Positions 1 through 8,898 of a stretch of 64,000 bases of DNA are shown here, piece by piece (positions within the stretch are counted from its first letter, which is position 1; every line of letters starts with the position of its first letter). Both the position numbers and the translations under genes were made by a program. Under the pieces are notes generated by a model. That model made no database searches. It worked only from the letters and a program-made list of their open reading frames with translations, and was not told the origin of the DNA. Source of the DNA: PLanc-01 sp035342095 (lineage in GTDB: Bacteria > Planctomycetota > Phycisphaerae > Sedimentisphaerales > Anaerobacaceae); the NCBI GenBank assembly GCA_035342095.1, contig DAOQWL010000001.1, positions 62,001-126,000 of the forward strand, written 5' to 3'.

Positions 1-515
1 CGATGGGACAGATCAGCCGCCAGCGTCGTCGAGCCTCCCGGTTCGCAGCATGAAGGGTCTTGGGCGGGAATCCGCCCGTAGAACCCCGCCAGCCGGCTCA
101 GTTGATCCGCTCGAAGGCCCAGCTTGCGGATCGATGCCAAGTCTTCGATGCACTGAGGGCAGCTCCCCACGTGGAGGATAATAGGCGTGAGGACCCTGAT
201 CCGCCGCGAGGGGATCAGCAGATCGGGCAGGAACGGCTTGACCTGGGAACAGCGGACCGGCTTGCCGAGAAACGCGAATTGCCGGCTCAACGCCTCAATG
301 GCCTCCTCGCTCGCCGACGCATCGGATGAATCGGACTTTTTCCCGGTCTGAGACAGGACCTCGTGCAGCCGGGCTAGTTGTTCCTGACAGACTGGGCAGG
401 TTTTGACGTGGCGGCCTATGGCCTCCGGCACCACATCGTCGTTTCTCCGCAGAAGCTCATAGTAATACTCCCTTGCCCTTTGACAGAGGCTCTCGCCGTC
501 TCCCGACATTGTCAT
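1..515 (-). CDS. putative zinc-finger anti-sigma factor (partial, runs off the left edge)
   Basis: An open frame of 171 codons starts at 515 and has no stop before the window edge, so the C-terminus is missing. The N-terminus carries an H-x3-C-x2-C cluster (GRHVKTCPVC, residues about 38-47), the zinc-binding pattern of ZAS-type anti-sigma factors. A second Cys pair (CPQC) lies near residue 132. The ATG at 515 has a GAGGGG ribosome-binding site 5 bases upstream; an in-frame ATG at 509 is a possible alternative. The gene begins 9 bases after the stop of the sigma-factor frame at 525, which is the usual sigma/anti-sigma order. No membrane segment is visible in the part present. The role as a sigma antagonist is inferred from the motif and position. 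Confidence 0.6.
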   Translation of the reverse strand, partial: MTMSGDGESLCQRAREYYYELLRRNDDVVPEAIGRHVKTCPVCQEQLARLHEVLSQTGKKSDSSDASASEEAIEALSRQFAFLGKPVRCSQVKPFLPDLLIPSRRIRVLTPIILHVGSCPQCIEDLASIRKLGLRADQLSRLAGFYGRIPAQDPSCCEPGGSTTLAADLSH

Positions 516-524
516 AGCAACCCC

Positions 525-1123
525 TCATTCCGCCGCCAACCTCCTGCGGAGCTGCTGAAGTCTGCGCAAGCCCGCCGACAGGTACCGGCTGACGGTCCGC
601 TTGTTGATTCCCATTCGCGTCGCGATTTCCAGGATGCTGCAGTCGTCACGATACCTCAACGCAAAAGCCTGACCCTCCCGCTCGGGCAGAAGATGAGCCA
701 AACGGGAGACCGCCGCATTCTTCTCGTCCCCGGTAAAGGCGCTTTCCGACCCGCTCGTGTTGATGGAAATCCTGCCTTCCTCCAAGTATTTTTCTATCGC
801 CCGGGCGTACACCTGCTCGATTCGGGCCATATTGATCACATGATGCACGACGGCTCGGTACAGGTATCCTTCGATGTTCTGCCGATGTTCTGCACGTCCG
901 TCGGGATCGGCTTCTCGATCAGGACGAGGTAGAACTCCTGGTACAAATCCTCGCCGTCGAGCCTTCCGCTCGCCTGAAACGAGATGACGCGGCGAATGAA
1001 ATCGCCATATCGGGCGAAAATGGCAGCAGCCCGCTCAATGGCCCAGTCGTTACTATCCACTGCTGTCCTGACTCCGATCACACCCGGTTGCTCCGGGAGC
1101 AGCCCCTCACGCCCACGCGACAA
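525..1123 (-). pseudogene. RNA polymerase sigma-70 family (ECF-like) factor, frameshifted
   Basis: Region 2 (GEDLYQEFYLV and preceding helices) is encoded from about 1060 down to 893, and region 4 (a helix-turn-helix with LPEREGQAFALRY and GINKRTVSRYL) from about 848 down to 525, but in different frames. An imperfect 11-base tandem duplication at 871-892 (TCGATGTTCTG then CCGATGTTCTG on the plus strand, 10 of 11 identical) causes the shift. Deleting one copy joins DVQNI to EGYLYRAVVHHVIN and restores one frame of about 175 residues, the usual size for this family. The furthest-upstream start is TTG at 1123; GTG at 1060, with GGAG upstream, looks more natural. The gene precedes a zinc-finger anti-sigma gene. 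The frameshift could be a real inactivation, phase variation or a sequencing/assembly error. Confidence 0.75.
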
Positions 1124-1230
1124 TCGTTACGTCTCATAACATCGGCTGCGTCGGCCAGACCGGAATCTCATTATACCGCAAACGACAGGAAACACAACTG
1201 CCTCTGCACTTTTTCCCGAGGCAATCGCCA

Positions 1231-2730
1231 TTACCGACCCGCCCCTTTGGTCTTGAAGCGGACCACGACGGGGGCCAGCGGGACGCCTTCCTCGCTGCTG
1301 AATCCAAGGTACCCCTCGGCGTTCAGGCCGAAGCGGTACTCCCTTCCTGCCTCCAGCTCGACCGGCATGGTGAACACCCGGCGCTGTGCGTCATATCCGA
1401 CCGATCCGGTGCTCCTGGGCACCTCGCTCGGAGAACCGAGGGTAACGACGGCCCAGCCCGGGCTCCTCATCGGGCGGTCGAACGTGACGATAATTGCCTG
1501 GAGACTCGGATCCACATCCTCGTCGCCGTTGGGCGGGATCATGCCGACGATCTGGGGACTCTTCTGTCGCCATTCCTGCATCTGCTTGGCCTTGTCGGCC
1601 TGGATGGCTCCCAGCTTTGCGTCGGCATTCCTGGCGTAGTTGTCGAAGAAGGCGATGATCCTGGGGAAGAACTGGGCCAAGTCCTCGTATTCGCGGGGCT
1701 GTTGGTCGTACTCCGCGAGAACCTCCGTCAGTTCGCCCACCCAGAAGAAGCTCCTCGATTTCTCGTACTCAATGGCCTTCTGCATCGCGGCCGGCCCCTC
1801 GGTTGCCATGACATAGCGCAGTCCGCAGGCCCGGACGAGGGATTCGTACATGATCGTCCTCCAGCCGGAATACGCTTGCCTGCGCATCTCGTCGCGGACG
1901 TACCGCTCGATGGTCTCACCCGGCCCCTGCAACTGGCCGGCAAACCGATCCATCAGCGGGTTCGTGTAGGAATGGGTGAACTCGTGGATGATGGTGGGTA
2001 CGACGTCCGGCGGGAACTTCGGGTGCCCCAGAAGATTCGTGCTCCAGACGCCAATGATGGAATACAACTCTTCCTGGCCGTCCGGCTTCGTGTAATGCGG
2101 ACCGTAGCATCCGCCGCCATTGAGCATGCCCAGGACCAGATGGAATTCGGCGCCTTCGCGGGGGCCGAAGAAGCTGTCGAACCACTCGAGATGGGCGTGT
2201 TGGTCCAGCAGCTCCTGCATGCGATGGACCCCGATCCGGTACAGAGGCTCGTGCTGGTCCAAAAAGCCCTTCACCTGGGCTTCCAGAACGAACCTGCGGG
2301 CCAGATTCAGGAACTCCCTTGCGGTCTCAGGGGTCCATCGTGAGTCCAGGGATCGCGGCGGCGGAGAGAAGGGGATCCTCTCCTGGAGGGTGACCGCGTC
2401 CGTCACGTGTACCGCCATGCACATCACCGCGTCGTAGCTGACCCCCTGCGTCTCTCGGAGCCTCTTGGCCAGACGCACGACCGCGTGGTTGCGGAACGGG
2501 CCGAAATGACTGTCCACGTCGCGGACGTAGGAGGCGACCTTGCCCTGGTTGTATTCCGGATTGCCCGCCAGGCGGAAGATGATGGACATCAGCTCCACGC
2601 GAGGATCGACCGTGACCGTGATCCGTGGTCCCTTCGGCGTTTCCGTCGGCACTGAATTGGCCGCATACGCCATATCTGCCTCGCTGAGCCAGAAGAGGAG
2701 TACGATGCCGCAGAACACGGTTCTACTCAT
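1231..2730 (-). CDS. secreted HExxH protein, DUF4932-like, with C-terminal Ig-like domain
   Basis: This 499-residue protein starts with a signal peptide (hydrophobic stretch, cleavage near AYAA, about residue 24). The central region resembles DUF4932, a family of predicted zinc metallopeptidases. The HEFTH motif at about residues 249-253 matches HExxH. The C-terminal ~100 residues (from about 395) look like a bacterial Ig-like (Big_5 type) domain, with the opening VGMIPPNGDEDVDPS and FDRPM. The ATG at 2730 has GGGAGATG upstream. It lies on the same strand as, and 107 bases upstream of, the sigma-factor remnant and diverges from the Gfo/Idh operon. The peptidase substrate is unknown. Family assignment is from memory of the fold pattern, so DUF4932 is moderately sure and secretion is confident. 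Confidence 0.65.
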   Translation of the reverse strand: MSRTVFCGIVLLFWLSEADMAYAANSVPTETPKGPRITVTVDPRVELMSIIFRLAGNPEYNQGKVASYVRDVDSHFGPFRNHAVVRLAKRLRETQGVSYDAVMCMAVHVTDAVTLQERIPFSPPPRSLDSRWTPETAREFLNLARRFVLEAQVKGFLDQHEPLYRIGVHRMQELLDQHAHLEWFDSFFGPREGAEFHLVLGMLNGGGCYGPHYTKPDGQEELYSIIGVWSTNLLGHPKFPPDVVPTIIHEFTHSYTNPLMDRFAGQLQGPGETIERYVRDEMRRQAYSGWRTIMYESLVRACGLRYVMATEGPAAMQKAIEYEKSRSFFWVGELTEVLAEYDQQPREYEDLAQFFPRIIAFFDNYARNADAKLGAIQADKAKQMQEWRQKSPQIVGMIPPNGDEDVDPSLQAIIVTFDRPMRSPGWAVVTLGSPSEVPRSTGSVGYDAQRRVFTMPVELEAGREYRFGLNAEGYLGFSSEEGVPLAPVVVRFKTKGAGR

Positions 2731-2866
2731 GGTTCATCTCCCTATCATGTTCGGTTCAGAACGCGTTGTCCACACCAAATCGCGATGTCGCTTTCCCGAC
2801 ATCTTATCACATGGAGCGGGGTCGAGGAAGCAGTGGGGCGCCGCAGGCGGAGAGGCGATTTTCGGA

Positions 2867-2895
2867 TTGTCTATCCTCTGGGGCCCGGCTATAGT
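2867..2895 (+). promoter_or_regulatory. predicted sigma-70-type promoter for the Gfo/Idh-amidohydrolase operon
   Basis: TTGTCT (2867-2872) and TATAGT (2890-2895) are separated by 17 bases. Transcription would begin near 2902, about 108 bases before the ATG at 3010. It lies in the 279-base divergent spacer 2731-3009, where no other feature was seen. Confidence 0.45.
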
Positions 2896-3009
2896 CTGCA
2901 GGCGGTCCGGAGCCCCGACCGATCTGGTGAGCGCTCGGCCTGAACTCAAAGAGGTGACACCTCGTCGTCATGCAGACGAATTGATGTGCATCGAGAAGAG
3001 ATTGTATCT

Positions 3010-4290
3010 ATGAAGAGACTGACTCGTCGTGCGTTGTTGCGCTCCGGGGCGACCGGGCTGGCCGCCTTGGGTCTTCCTGCGATCATTCCGTCTTCAGTGC
3101 TTGGCGCCGATGGCGCCGTCGCACCCAGCGATCGAATCCACATCGCCCAGATCGGGTTCGGCTGGATCGGCGGCAGCCACCTGGACACGCTCCTGAATCG
3201 CACGGACGTTCGGTACGTCGCGGCCTGCGACGTCAACGGCCAGAAGCTTGCGGAGGTCCACAAGAGAATCGTCGCCAAGCACGCCGAGGACCCGGCCAAG
3301 GCCGGCAATCCGGATTGCGCCGCCTGCCGCGACTTCCGCGAGATGCTGGCCCGCGACGATCTGGACGCGGTCGTGATCGCGACGCCCGACCATTGGCACG
3401 CGCTGATCTCGATCTACGCGGCGAAGGCGGGCAAGGACATCTACTGCGAAAAGCCGATGACGTTGACGATCCGAGAGGCGAGGGCGGTCGTTGACGCGGT
3501 CCGACGCTACAATCGCGTGTTCCAGACGGGCAGTCAGCAGCGTTCCAACGTGTTCGGTCCCTTCCGACGCGGCGCCGAGCTCGTCCGCAACGGGCGGATC
3601 GGAACGGTGCGCTCGATCGACGTCTCGACGGGCGATCCGCCGATCCCCTGCGATCTGCCGGCCGAGCCGCAACCCGCGGATTTCGACTGGGACATGTGGC
3701 TCGGCCAAACCCCCTCGCGGCCTTACCATTCGAAGCTGGCGTCGATCAACTGGCGACCCTACCGCGAGTACTGCGGCGGCGGATTCGCCGACATGGGCGC
3801 CCACCACTTCGACATCGCGCAGTGGGCCCTCGGCATGGACGACAGCGGCCCGGTCAAGGTGTACCCGCCCGATGGGGACAAGCGCCCTCGCGTGAGTTTC
3901 GAGTACGCCAACGGCGTCGTCATGAACCACGTCGGCGGCAACTGTCTCGGCCTGACCTTCTACGGCTCCGAGGGCACCCTCTACGTCGGCCGGGACGGGC
4001 TCTGGACGAAGCCCGAGTCCATCGCCCAATCGCCGATGGGATCGAACGACGCCCAGCTCGACGAGAGCAACGACCACCACGGCAACTGGCTGGATTGCAT
4101 TCGCAGTCGCCGCAAGTGCATTGCGGATGTGGAGATCGGCGCCCGCTCGGCGACGATCTGTCACCTGGGCAATATCGCCTACCAGCTCCGGCAGGAGTTG
4201 ACCTGGGACCCGGTCCGAGAGCGTTTCGTCGGCAACGAAGAGGCGAACAAGCTCCTGTCCCGCCCGATGCGAAGCCCCTGGCGCCTGTAG
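3010..4290 (+). CDS. Gfo/Idh/MocA family oxidoreductase, Tat-exported
   Basis: This 426-residue protein has a twin-arginine-type leader (RRALLRSG followed by a hydrophobic stretch ending near VLGADG). A Rossmann fold follows (IAQIGFGWIGGSH), then the family EKP motif (YCEKPMT, about residue 145), whose Lys contacts substrate and NAD(P). The GGGFADMGAHHFDIAQWALG stretch is typical of the C-terminal alpha/beta domain in planctomycete members. Such enzymes oxidise or reduce sugars or cyclitols with NAD(P); this substrate is unknown. ATG 3010 was chosen because it begins the Tat leader; an in-frame start at 2986 would add eight residues. The amidohydrolase gene starts 27 bases downstream, so the two are probably co-transcribed from the promoter at 2867-2895. 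Confidence 0.88.
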   Translation: MKRLTRRALLRSGATGLAALGLPAIIPSSVLGADGAVAPSDRIHIAQIGFGWIGGSHLDTLLNRTDVRYVAACDVNGQKLAEVHKRIVAKHAEDPAKAGNPDCAACRDFREMLARDDLDAVVIATPDHWHALISIYAAKAGKDIYCEKPMTLTIREARAVVDAVRRYNRVFQTGSQQRSNVFGPFRRGAELVRNGRIGTVRSIDVSTGDPPIPCDLPAEPQPADFDWDMWLGQTPSRPYHSKLASINWRPYREYCGGGFADMGAHHFDIAQWALGMDDSGPVKVYPPDGDKRPRVSFEYANGVVMNHVGGNCLGLTFYGSEGTLYVGRDGLWTKPESIAQSPMGSNDAQLDESNDHHGNWLDCIRSRRKCIADVEIGARSATICHLGNIAYQLRQELTWDPVRERFVGNEEANKLLSRPMRSPWRL

Positions 4291-4317
4291 GTCAAGGACA
4301 GTTGGGAGTGTGCCACC

Positions 4318-5748
4318 ATGCAGAAACATCTCATGAATCGTCGGCATTTCTTTGGCAGTGCGCTCGTCGGGACGACGGCAGCCGGTATGGCCGCTTCGGC
4401 CCGCGCCAATGACAAGGAATCGCAACTTCTGGAGAAGGACATCTCCGAGGCGATCGCGACCATCCCCCTGTTCTGTGCCCACGAACACTGGGGCAGCATC
4501 GACGCGATGGGCATGAGTGCGTACGGGTTCCGCACCGATTGCGAGGCGGGGGCCGTGCCCCGGCGCGAGGTGTCGGTGTGGGACCTCGTGCTGGATCCCT
4601 ATTTCGGCGGGTGGATCTCGACTGCGGGACACGATGTCGCCGCCTTCGCCCGAAAAGCGGGATGCAGCGATCCGTTCCAGTGGTGGCGCAATGCCCCGCA
4701 GGCGATGCTGGATCGCATGTTGCCTGTCATCCGCGAGCAGCGGTTGACCGGGGGATTCCAGTGCTTGCGACGCGGTATTCTGGCCCTGCACCAGGCGGAT
4801 CTCGGCACGGACGATCTCCAGGCGTGGAAGAAAGCAGACGCCGGCATAGCCGCCGCCTACGCGGACATCTTCGAATGGTACCGCGAGGCCATGACGCGTG
4901 TGCATTTCAGCGACCTGATCCGTCCCATCCATCCGGAGTTCTTCTACGACCGGGAGGCGAAGGCCGACGACGAGGAGTCCTTCACCAAAACCCTCCTGCG
5001 TGTGGACCCGCTACTGACGTTGTGGCCCGCCCAGTGCCCCCGTCGCGACAGGCTCGCGGAGTTGACGGGCGTGGAGCCGCGAGACGCCGTGTCCTGGCGC
5101 GCGTTCATTACCGCTCTGTTCGATCACGCCGCCAGGAAGGGCAATCTGGGCATCAAGCAGTTGCAGGCCTACAGCCGGGACTTGGATTACGTGCCGCGTT
5201 CCGACGCGGAAACGCGGTTCTCGGGGGACCTGACGCCGACGGAACGACGCTGCTTCGAGGATTGGGTGATGCACGAGTGCTGCAAGCAGGCCCACGAGCG
5301 ACACTGGCCGCACCAGATCCACGTGGGCACGCACAACCTGCCTCGCTCGTCCCCGCTGCCGCTCGGCGCGCTGGCGTCTCGCTACCCGAACATGCGGCTG
5401 GTGCTGCTGCACTGCTGGCCGTACATCGAGGAATCCGCCTATCTCGCCAAGCTGAGACCTCAGGTGTACCTGGACGCCTGTTGGCAGGTCATCCTGAATC
5501 CGGCCTTTCTGGAGCAGTCCCTGGACGCCTGGCTGGGCTATGTGCCCATCACGAAGATCATGTGCTCGCAGGATGCCACCAGCGTGGAGATGGCCGCGGG
5601 CGCGTCGCTGCTGGTGCGCGAGACGCTGAGTCGTGCGCTGGCCGCACGCCACCGACAAGGCATCGCCGAAACGCCCGCACTATTCGCCATGGCCGAAGAC
5701 ATCCTCCACAACAACGCGGGACGAGTCTATGGTCTCCTCGCTGAGTAG
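4318..5748 (+). CDS. Tat-exported amidohydrolase-superfamily protein
   Basis: The 476-residue protein begins with a twin-arginine leader (NRRHFFGSALVGTTAAG) and then an amidohydrolase metal-binding start, CAHEHWGSID, whose HxH supplies the first metal ligands. Later segments VLLHCWPYIEES and KIMCSQDAT fit the His and Asp ligands at the ends of barrel strands. This order resembles the amidohydrolase 2/uronate-isomerase-like group. The substrate is unknown. ATG 4318 has GGGAG about 9 bases upstream, whereas the internal ATG 4333 has none. It forms an operon with the oxidoreductase ending at 4290, suggesting joint turnover of a sugar acid or related compound. That pathway is inference. Confidence 0.72.
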   Translation: MQKHLMNRRHFFGSALVGTTAAGMAASARANDKESQLLEKDISEAIATIPLFCAHEHWGSIDAMGMSAYGFRTDCEAGAVPRREVSVWDLVLDPYFGGWISTAGHDVAAFARKAGCSDPFQWWRNAPQAMLDRMLPVIREQRLTGGFQCLRRGILALHQADLGTDDLQAWKKADAGIAAAYADIFEWYREAMTRVHFSDLIRPIHPEFFYDREAKADDEESFTKTLLRVDPLLTLWPAQCPRRDRLAELTGVEPRDAVSWRAFITALFDHAARKGNLGIKQLQAYSRDLDYVPRSDAETRFSGDLTPTERRCFEDWVMHECCKQAHERHWPHQIHVGTHNLPRSSPLPLGALASRYPNMRLVLLHCWPYIEESAYLAKLRPQVYLDACWQVILNPAFLEQSLDAWLGYVPITKIMCSQDATSVEMAAGASLLVRETLSRALAARHRQGIAETPALFAMAEDILHNNAGRVYGLLAE

Positions 5749-5866
5749 CCTATGCTTCGTGCGTGGCCTCGGTCGGTGAAGAACAAAGGGGAGCAGGTAC
5801 TCGCGAGGACGGATGGGCGTAACGATGCCTACATCCAAAGCCTGATCCTCCTCTTCCCCTCAACTG

Positions 5867-6517
5867 TCATCGTGGAGGCGTCGGTCGTCGGTCTTCTCGC
5901 GGTCGGTAGTCGCGCGGGTCGAGGCAGGCATCGTAGGTTGCGCGGTCGATGCGTATCCAGTCGGTCCTGTTGATACCGCGGGTGTTGACGCAGGTCGGGC
6001 TGATGGGAAAGGCGCAGGCGACCTTGATCCACCGGTTCTCGCCCATGGAGATTGCACGGACTTCGTCAGCAACCTCGGAGAGGTCCTGATCCTGACTGAA
6101 GATCAGAGCAACGTCGCACTCGCCGTTTCTTGCAGCGGCCACGACATCCAGAGCAAGGCGGACATCGATTCCCTTCTCGTTGCCGACAAGAACCGTGGTG
6201 AGCGACCCGCCGGGAAGTCTGACAGTCTGGTTGCGGTACTTCAGGAGGCGGAAGAAGGTCTGGATGCCGACTCGCCCCATTTGGGCGAGTTTGGCTGTCC
6301 AGAAATGATTCCAGAAGGGGTCGTCGTCCGGACTTGGCATACCCGTGTAGAAGCAGATCTTCAGCAGTTGCCAGGTTTGAGCCTGACATATAGCCCTTGC
6401 CAGCCTGAGCGGGTCGTAGTTCGGCCACGAGTAGCCGAAGGCATTCTTCGCGGCGTAGAAGAGGTTCTGGCCGTCAAAGAAAGCGATGACGCGTTTGGCG
6501 GATGGTTCGAGAGGCAT
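5867..6517 (-). CDS. NYN-domain (LabA/DUF88-like) predicted ribonuclease
   Basis: This 216-residue protein is a single NYN domain, a PIN-like RNase fold. Conserved acidic positions are visible: the strand-1 Asp in IAFFDGQNLFY (about residue 14), KGIDVRLALD in the middle and SQDQDLSEV near residue 145, matching the metal-binding Asp set of LabA-type proteins. The C-terminal ~40 residues are charged and Pro/Arg-rich. ATG 6517 has GGGGAG just upstream. It is encoded downstream of the BchE-like gene but separated from it by a predicted terminator at 6549-6586, so it is probably an independent unit. RNA cleavage is inferred from the family; the target is unknown. Confidence 0.8.
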   Translation of the reverse strand: MPLEPSAKRVIAFFDGQNLFYAAKNAFGYSWPNYDPLRLARAICQAQTWQLLKICFYTGMPSPDDDPFWNHFWTAKLAQMGRVGIQTFFRLLKYRNQTVRLPGGSLTTVLVGNEKGIDVRLALDVVAAARNGECDVALIFSQDQDLSEVADEVRAISMGENRWIKVACAFPISPTCVNTRGINRTDWIRIDRATYDACLDPRDYRPREDRRPTPPR

Positions 6518-6548
6518 ATCTCCCCGCTTGGATAAGCCCTATAAAAGC

Positions 6549-6586
6549 AAAACCCCGCCAGAGGCCTTTCGGCGTGTCCGACGGGG
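6549..6586 (-). terminator. predicted intrinsic terminator after the BchE-like gene
   Basis: Read on the minus strand, CCCCGTC (86-80) pairs with GGCGGGG (59-53) around a 20-base loop and is followed by TTTTGCTTTT. It sits about 140 bases past the end of the BchE-like gene and just before the NYN gene. The loop is long, which lowers certainty. Confidence 0.5.
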
Positions 6587-6727
6587 AGTAGATCAAATCC
6601 ACTATCATCCGTACACCTTAATTATCGGTTTGGTTCACGAAAAAGTCAAGGCCAAATCCTGCGAAGCATAAGATCATTGAAACGGATACATTGGTTCAAG
6701 TCAACATGCTTGTGTCGGCAGTCCTCG

Positions 6728-8245
6728 TCAATCCTGGAGGCATTGCGACACGATCTGTTCGGCGGAGCCCAACTCGCCTGCCTCCTCGGTCGGGCCCCAG
6801 AACTCGGCCAGGGTGGGGCCGTCCTGGCGGCAGTGGTCGTGGAAGAGGAACTGGCGGATTTCGTAGGGCCAGACCTGCCGGCCGATGCGGTAGTACCATT
6901 TCATCGCGTCGCGGATGGGCAGGTCGGGGTGTGCGAAGAGCCGTCGCAGAGACCTCGGCCGGAATTGCATGACCGCCTCGATAAACTTCACCCATATCAA
7001 GACCCGCCAAGGCGACATATGCCGGCTGGCGAGCACCTGGTGCTTGTAGTCCCACTTGGAAAGGTCCGTTTGCACGACCCGCCTGTCGGAGGCCATGTGG
7101 AAATAGGGCGTCCAGTGGTGCGGCGTGGCATACAGCATTTGGATCTGGTCCGGGTCGTAGGAGACCAACTGTCGCAAACCCCGCCAGTAGTCGCGATCCG
7201 TCTCGTCGTCGAACCCGACGACGTAGGTCGCCATCGAGAGGATGTTGTGCCGGCGCAGCAGGCGGATCGCCTCGCGGTCCTTGGCGGTGGTGCCGCCTTT
7301 GCGGATCTTGCGGAGCGTCTCTTCGTTGTAGCTCTCGATGCCCAGGAGCAGTCGGGCGAAGCCGGCCTGCTTGTAGAGGTGCAGGATGTCCGCGTCGCGG
7401 ACGATGTCGTCCGCCCGCGTGGAGCCGACCAGCGTCAGCGGGACGTTCTCGGTGATGAGCGCCTCGAGGAAGGCCCGCCAGGCCGGTCGGGACGCGTTCG
7501 GATTCTCATCCGCGAAATCGATGACTTCTACCCCGTGGGTCCGGTGCAGCCAGGCGAGTTCGGCCGCGAGCTTCTGCGGGTCGCGGTGCCTCCAACGTCT
7601 CCAGAAAGGGTGCTGGCCGCAATAGTTGCACTGATGGGGACAACCCCGAGAGAACTGCACGACGACGGCCCGACGATCTCCCCAGTACGTGTAGCGACTT
7701 GGGTCGATGAGTTGCCAGCCGACGCGAAAGGCGTCGAGATCGTCGAGGATCCGCGCCGGCGCGGTCGCTCGCGGCAGGCCCGCCTCGCGGTAAGCGATCC
7801 CAGGCACCTCCTCGAGCGGGACATCGGTCTCGATCGCGTCGATCACGCGGAGAATCGTCTCTTCGCCTTCGCCGCGGACGATGACGTCGAACTGCGGCTC
7901 GTCGGCCAGAATCCGGCGCCAGTGAAAGGTGGGGAAGACGCCGCCGTAGACGATCCAGGCCGCGGGAATCGCCTCGTGGATGGCGCGCGCCACCATCGCG
8001 GCGATGGGATGCCCCGAGGTCGAGCCGGAGTGGCCCAGCAGGACGACCTGCGGCGCGAATGTCACGACCTGTTCCACGATTTCTCGTGTGGACAGGGGCC
8101 CGAATTCCGCGTCCAGCAGTCGCAGCTCATGTCCGGCGTCGATCAGCGGCCCCCCGATGGACAGCAGACCCAGGGGCGGCAAGTGCTCGTGCGGGATGCG
8201 GCTGCCGATGGAGGGATGCGGCGGGTTGACCAGCAGAATGCGCAT
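6728..8245 (-). CDS. cobalamin-binding radical SAM protein, BchE-like
   Basis: The 505-residue protein has an N-terminal B12-binding domain (MRILLVNPP and the following ~150 residues). A radical SAM domain follows, with the CxxxCxxC cluster in SRGCPHQCNYCGQ at about residue 201. The segment from about 260 to the end (GSTRADDIVRDADILHLY, YDPDQIQMLYATPHHWTPYF, WDYKHQVLASRH, MKWYYRIGRQVWPYE) closely matches what I recall of BchE, the anaerobic Mg-protoporphyrin IX monomethyl ester cyclase. BchE makes the isocyclic ring of (bacterio)chlorophyll. ATG 8245 was chosen because it opens the B12 domain and has AGAGAGGA upstream. No other chlorophyll genes are nearby, so the true substrate may differ. 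Family membership is well supported, exact function is not. Confidence 0.75.
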   Translation of the reverse strand: MRILLVNPPHPSIGSRIPHEHLPPLGLLSIGGPLIDAGHELRLLDAEFGPLSTREIVEQVVTFAPQVVLLGHSGSTSGHPIAAMVARAIHEAIPAAWIVYGGVFPTFHWRRILADEPQFDVIVRGEGEETILRVIDAIETDVPLEEVPGIAYREAGLPRATAPARILDDLDAFRVGWQLIDPSRYTYWGDRRAVVVQFSRGCPHQCNYCGQHPFWRRWRHRDPQKLAAELAWLHRTHGVEVIDFADENPNASRPAWRAFLEALITENVPLTLVGSTRADDIVRDADILHLYKQAGFARLLLGIESYNEETLRKIRKGGTTAKDREAIRLLRRHNILSMATYVVGFDDETDRDYWRGLRQLVSYDPDQIQMLYATPHHWTPYFHMASDRRVVQTDLSKWDYKHQVLASRHMSPWRVLIWVKFIEAVMQFRPRSLRRLFAHPDLPIRDAMKWYYRIGRQVWPYEIRQFLFHDHCRQDGPTLAEFWGPTEEAGELGSAEQIVSQCLQD

Positions 8246-8377
8246 GGATGTTGTCCTCTCTTCGCTCACCACAACGATCCCGCTCAAGACTGGAAACGAA
8301 GCGTCGCACGCACGCGCTTCAACCATTCTACGTCGCGACGCGAGGGGATGTTCTCGGTGACTTCCGTTCCTGCGAGG

Positions 8378-8402
8378 GTCATTCCCGCGAAGCCGTTCAT
8401 GG
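8378..8402 (-). repeat. 25-base dispersed repeat, copy 1
   Basis: An exact reverse-complement match to 58572-58596. It contains the ATTCCCGCGAAG core also found in the related ATTCCCGC-type dyads at 37686-37711, 44281-44306 and 58381-58408. Confidence 0.7.
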
Positions 8403-8515
8403 TCCTTGGGGCCGCCCTATGTGTCGATGCCGCGTTTTTCTGAGGAGCAGACTCGTTCGACAAGCCGGAGCCGCCATCCACTGTGTGGTCTCTTCACCCA
8501 TTATCCCGAAACAAA

Positions 8516-8814
8516 TGGTTCTTCACGGAATTGCGGGGAAATCGGCACGGCTCGGAGAGACACGCAATGCACTCGTTTGTTCTCCACGTGCCTTCATTTG
8601 GGGGCCCTGCCCCCAAGCCCCCGGCATTTGGCGCATTGGGCCAGCAGCATGAAAATGGAGGAAGAGACGCCAAGACAGGCGTGGGTCGAGCGACCGATTC
8701 TTCCACCTCCATGCCGCTGGCCCAAAGCGGGAAATGCCCGCCGCAATGCGGCGGATTCCGGAGATGTCCGTTTCTTCCTTCCGACAGGCGTCCCCGCAAT
8801 TCCGTGATGAACCA
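8516..8814. repeat. foldback (MITE-like) element of about 300 bases
   Basis: Outer arms 8516-8539 and 8791-8814 are inverted copies with 23 of 24 bases identical. A second pair of arms, 8623-8665 and 8699-8738, also pairs imperfectly, and the centre is near 8680, so the whole element can fold into one long hairpin. A diverged relative of the inner part occurs near 37819-37910. No transposase is encoded. Whether it moves, and whether it has target duplications, cannot be judged from one copy. Confidence 0.7.
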
Positions 8815-8870
8815 ATTAGATTGAGCGAAGCAACAGAAGAGCGGGGAATCCCGCTTTGAAATCCCAAGCA

Positions 8871-8898
8871 TTGCAGTCCTGCCGAAGCCCGTTATGAT
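8871..8898 (+). promoter_or_regulatory. predicted promoter for the 8.9-16.6 kb operon
   Basis: TTGCAG (8871-8876) and TATGAT (8893-8898) with a 16-base spacer. Start of transcription would be near 8905, about 44 bases before the ATG at 8949. Confidence 0.5.

Noticed and set aside
3094..4932. 612-residue open frame on the minus strand opposite the Gfo/Idh-amidohydrolase genes
   Set aside because: High GC makes long antisense frames common; it has no recognisable domain, and the plus-strand proteins are clear family members.
8483..8871. Overlapping frames on both strands between BchE-like and BNR genes
   Set aside because: They sit inside the foldback element; their presence on both strands follows from its near-palindromic sequence.
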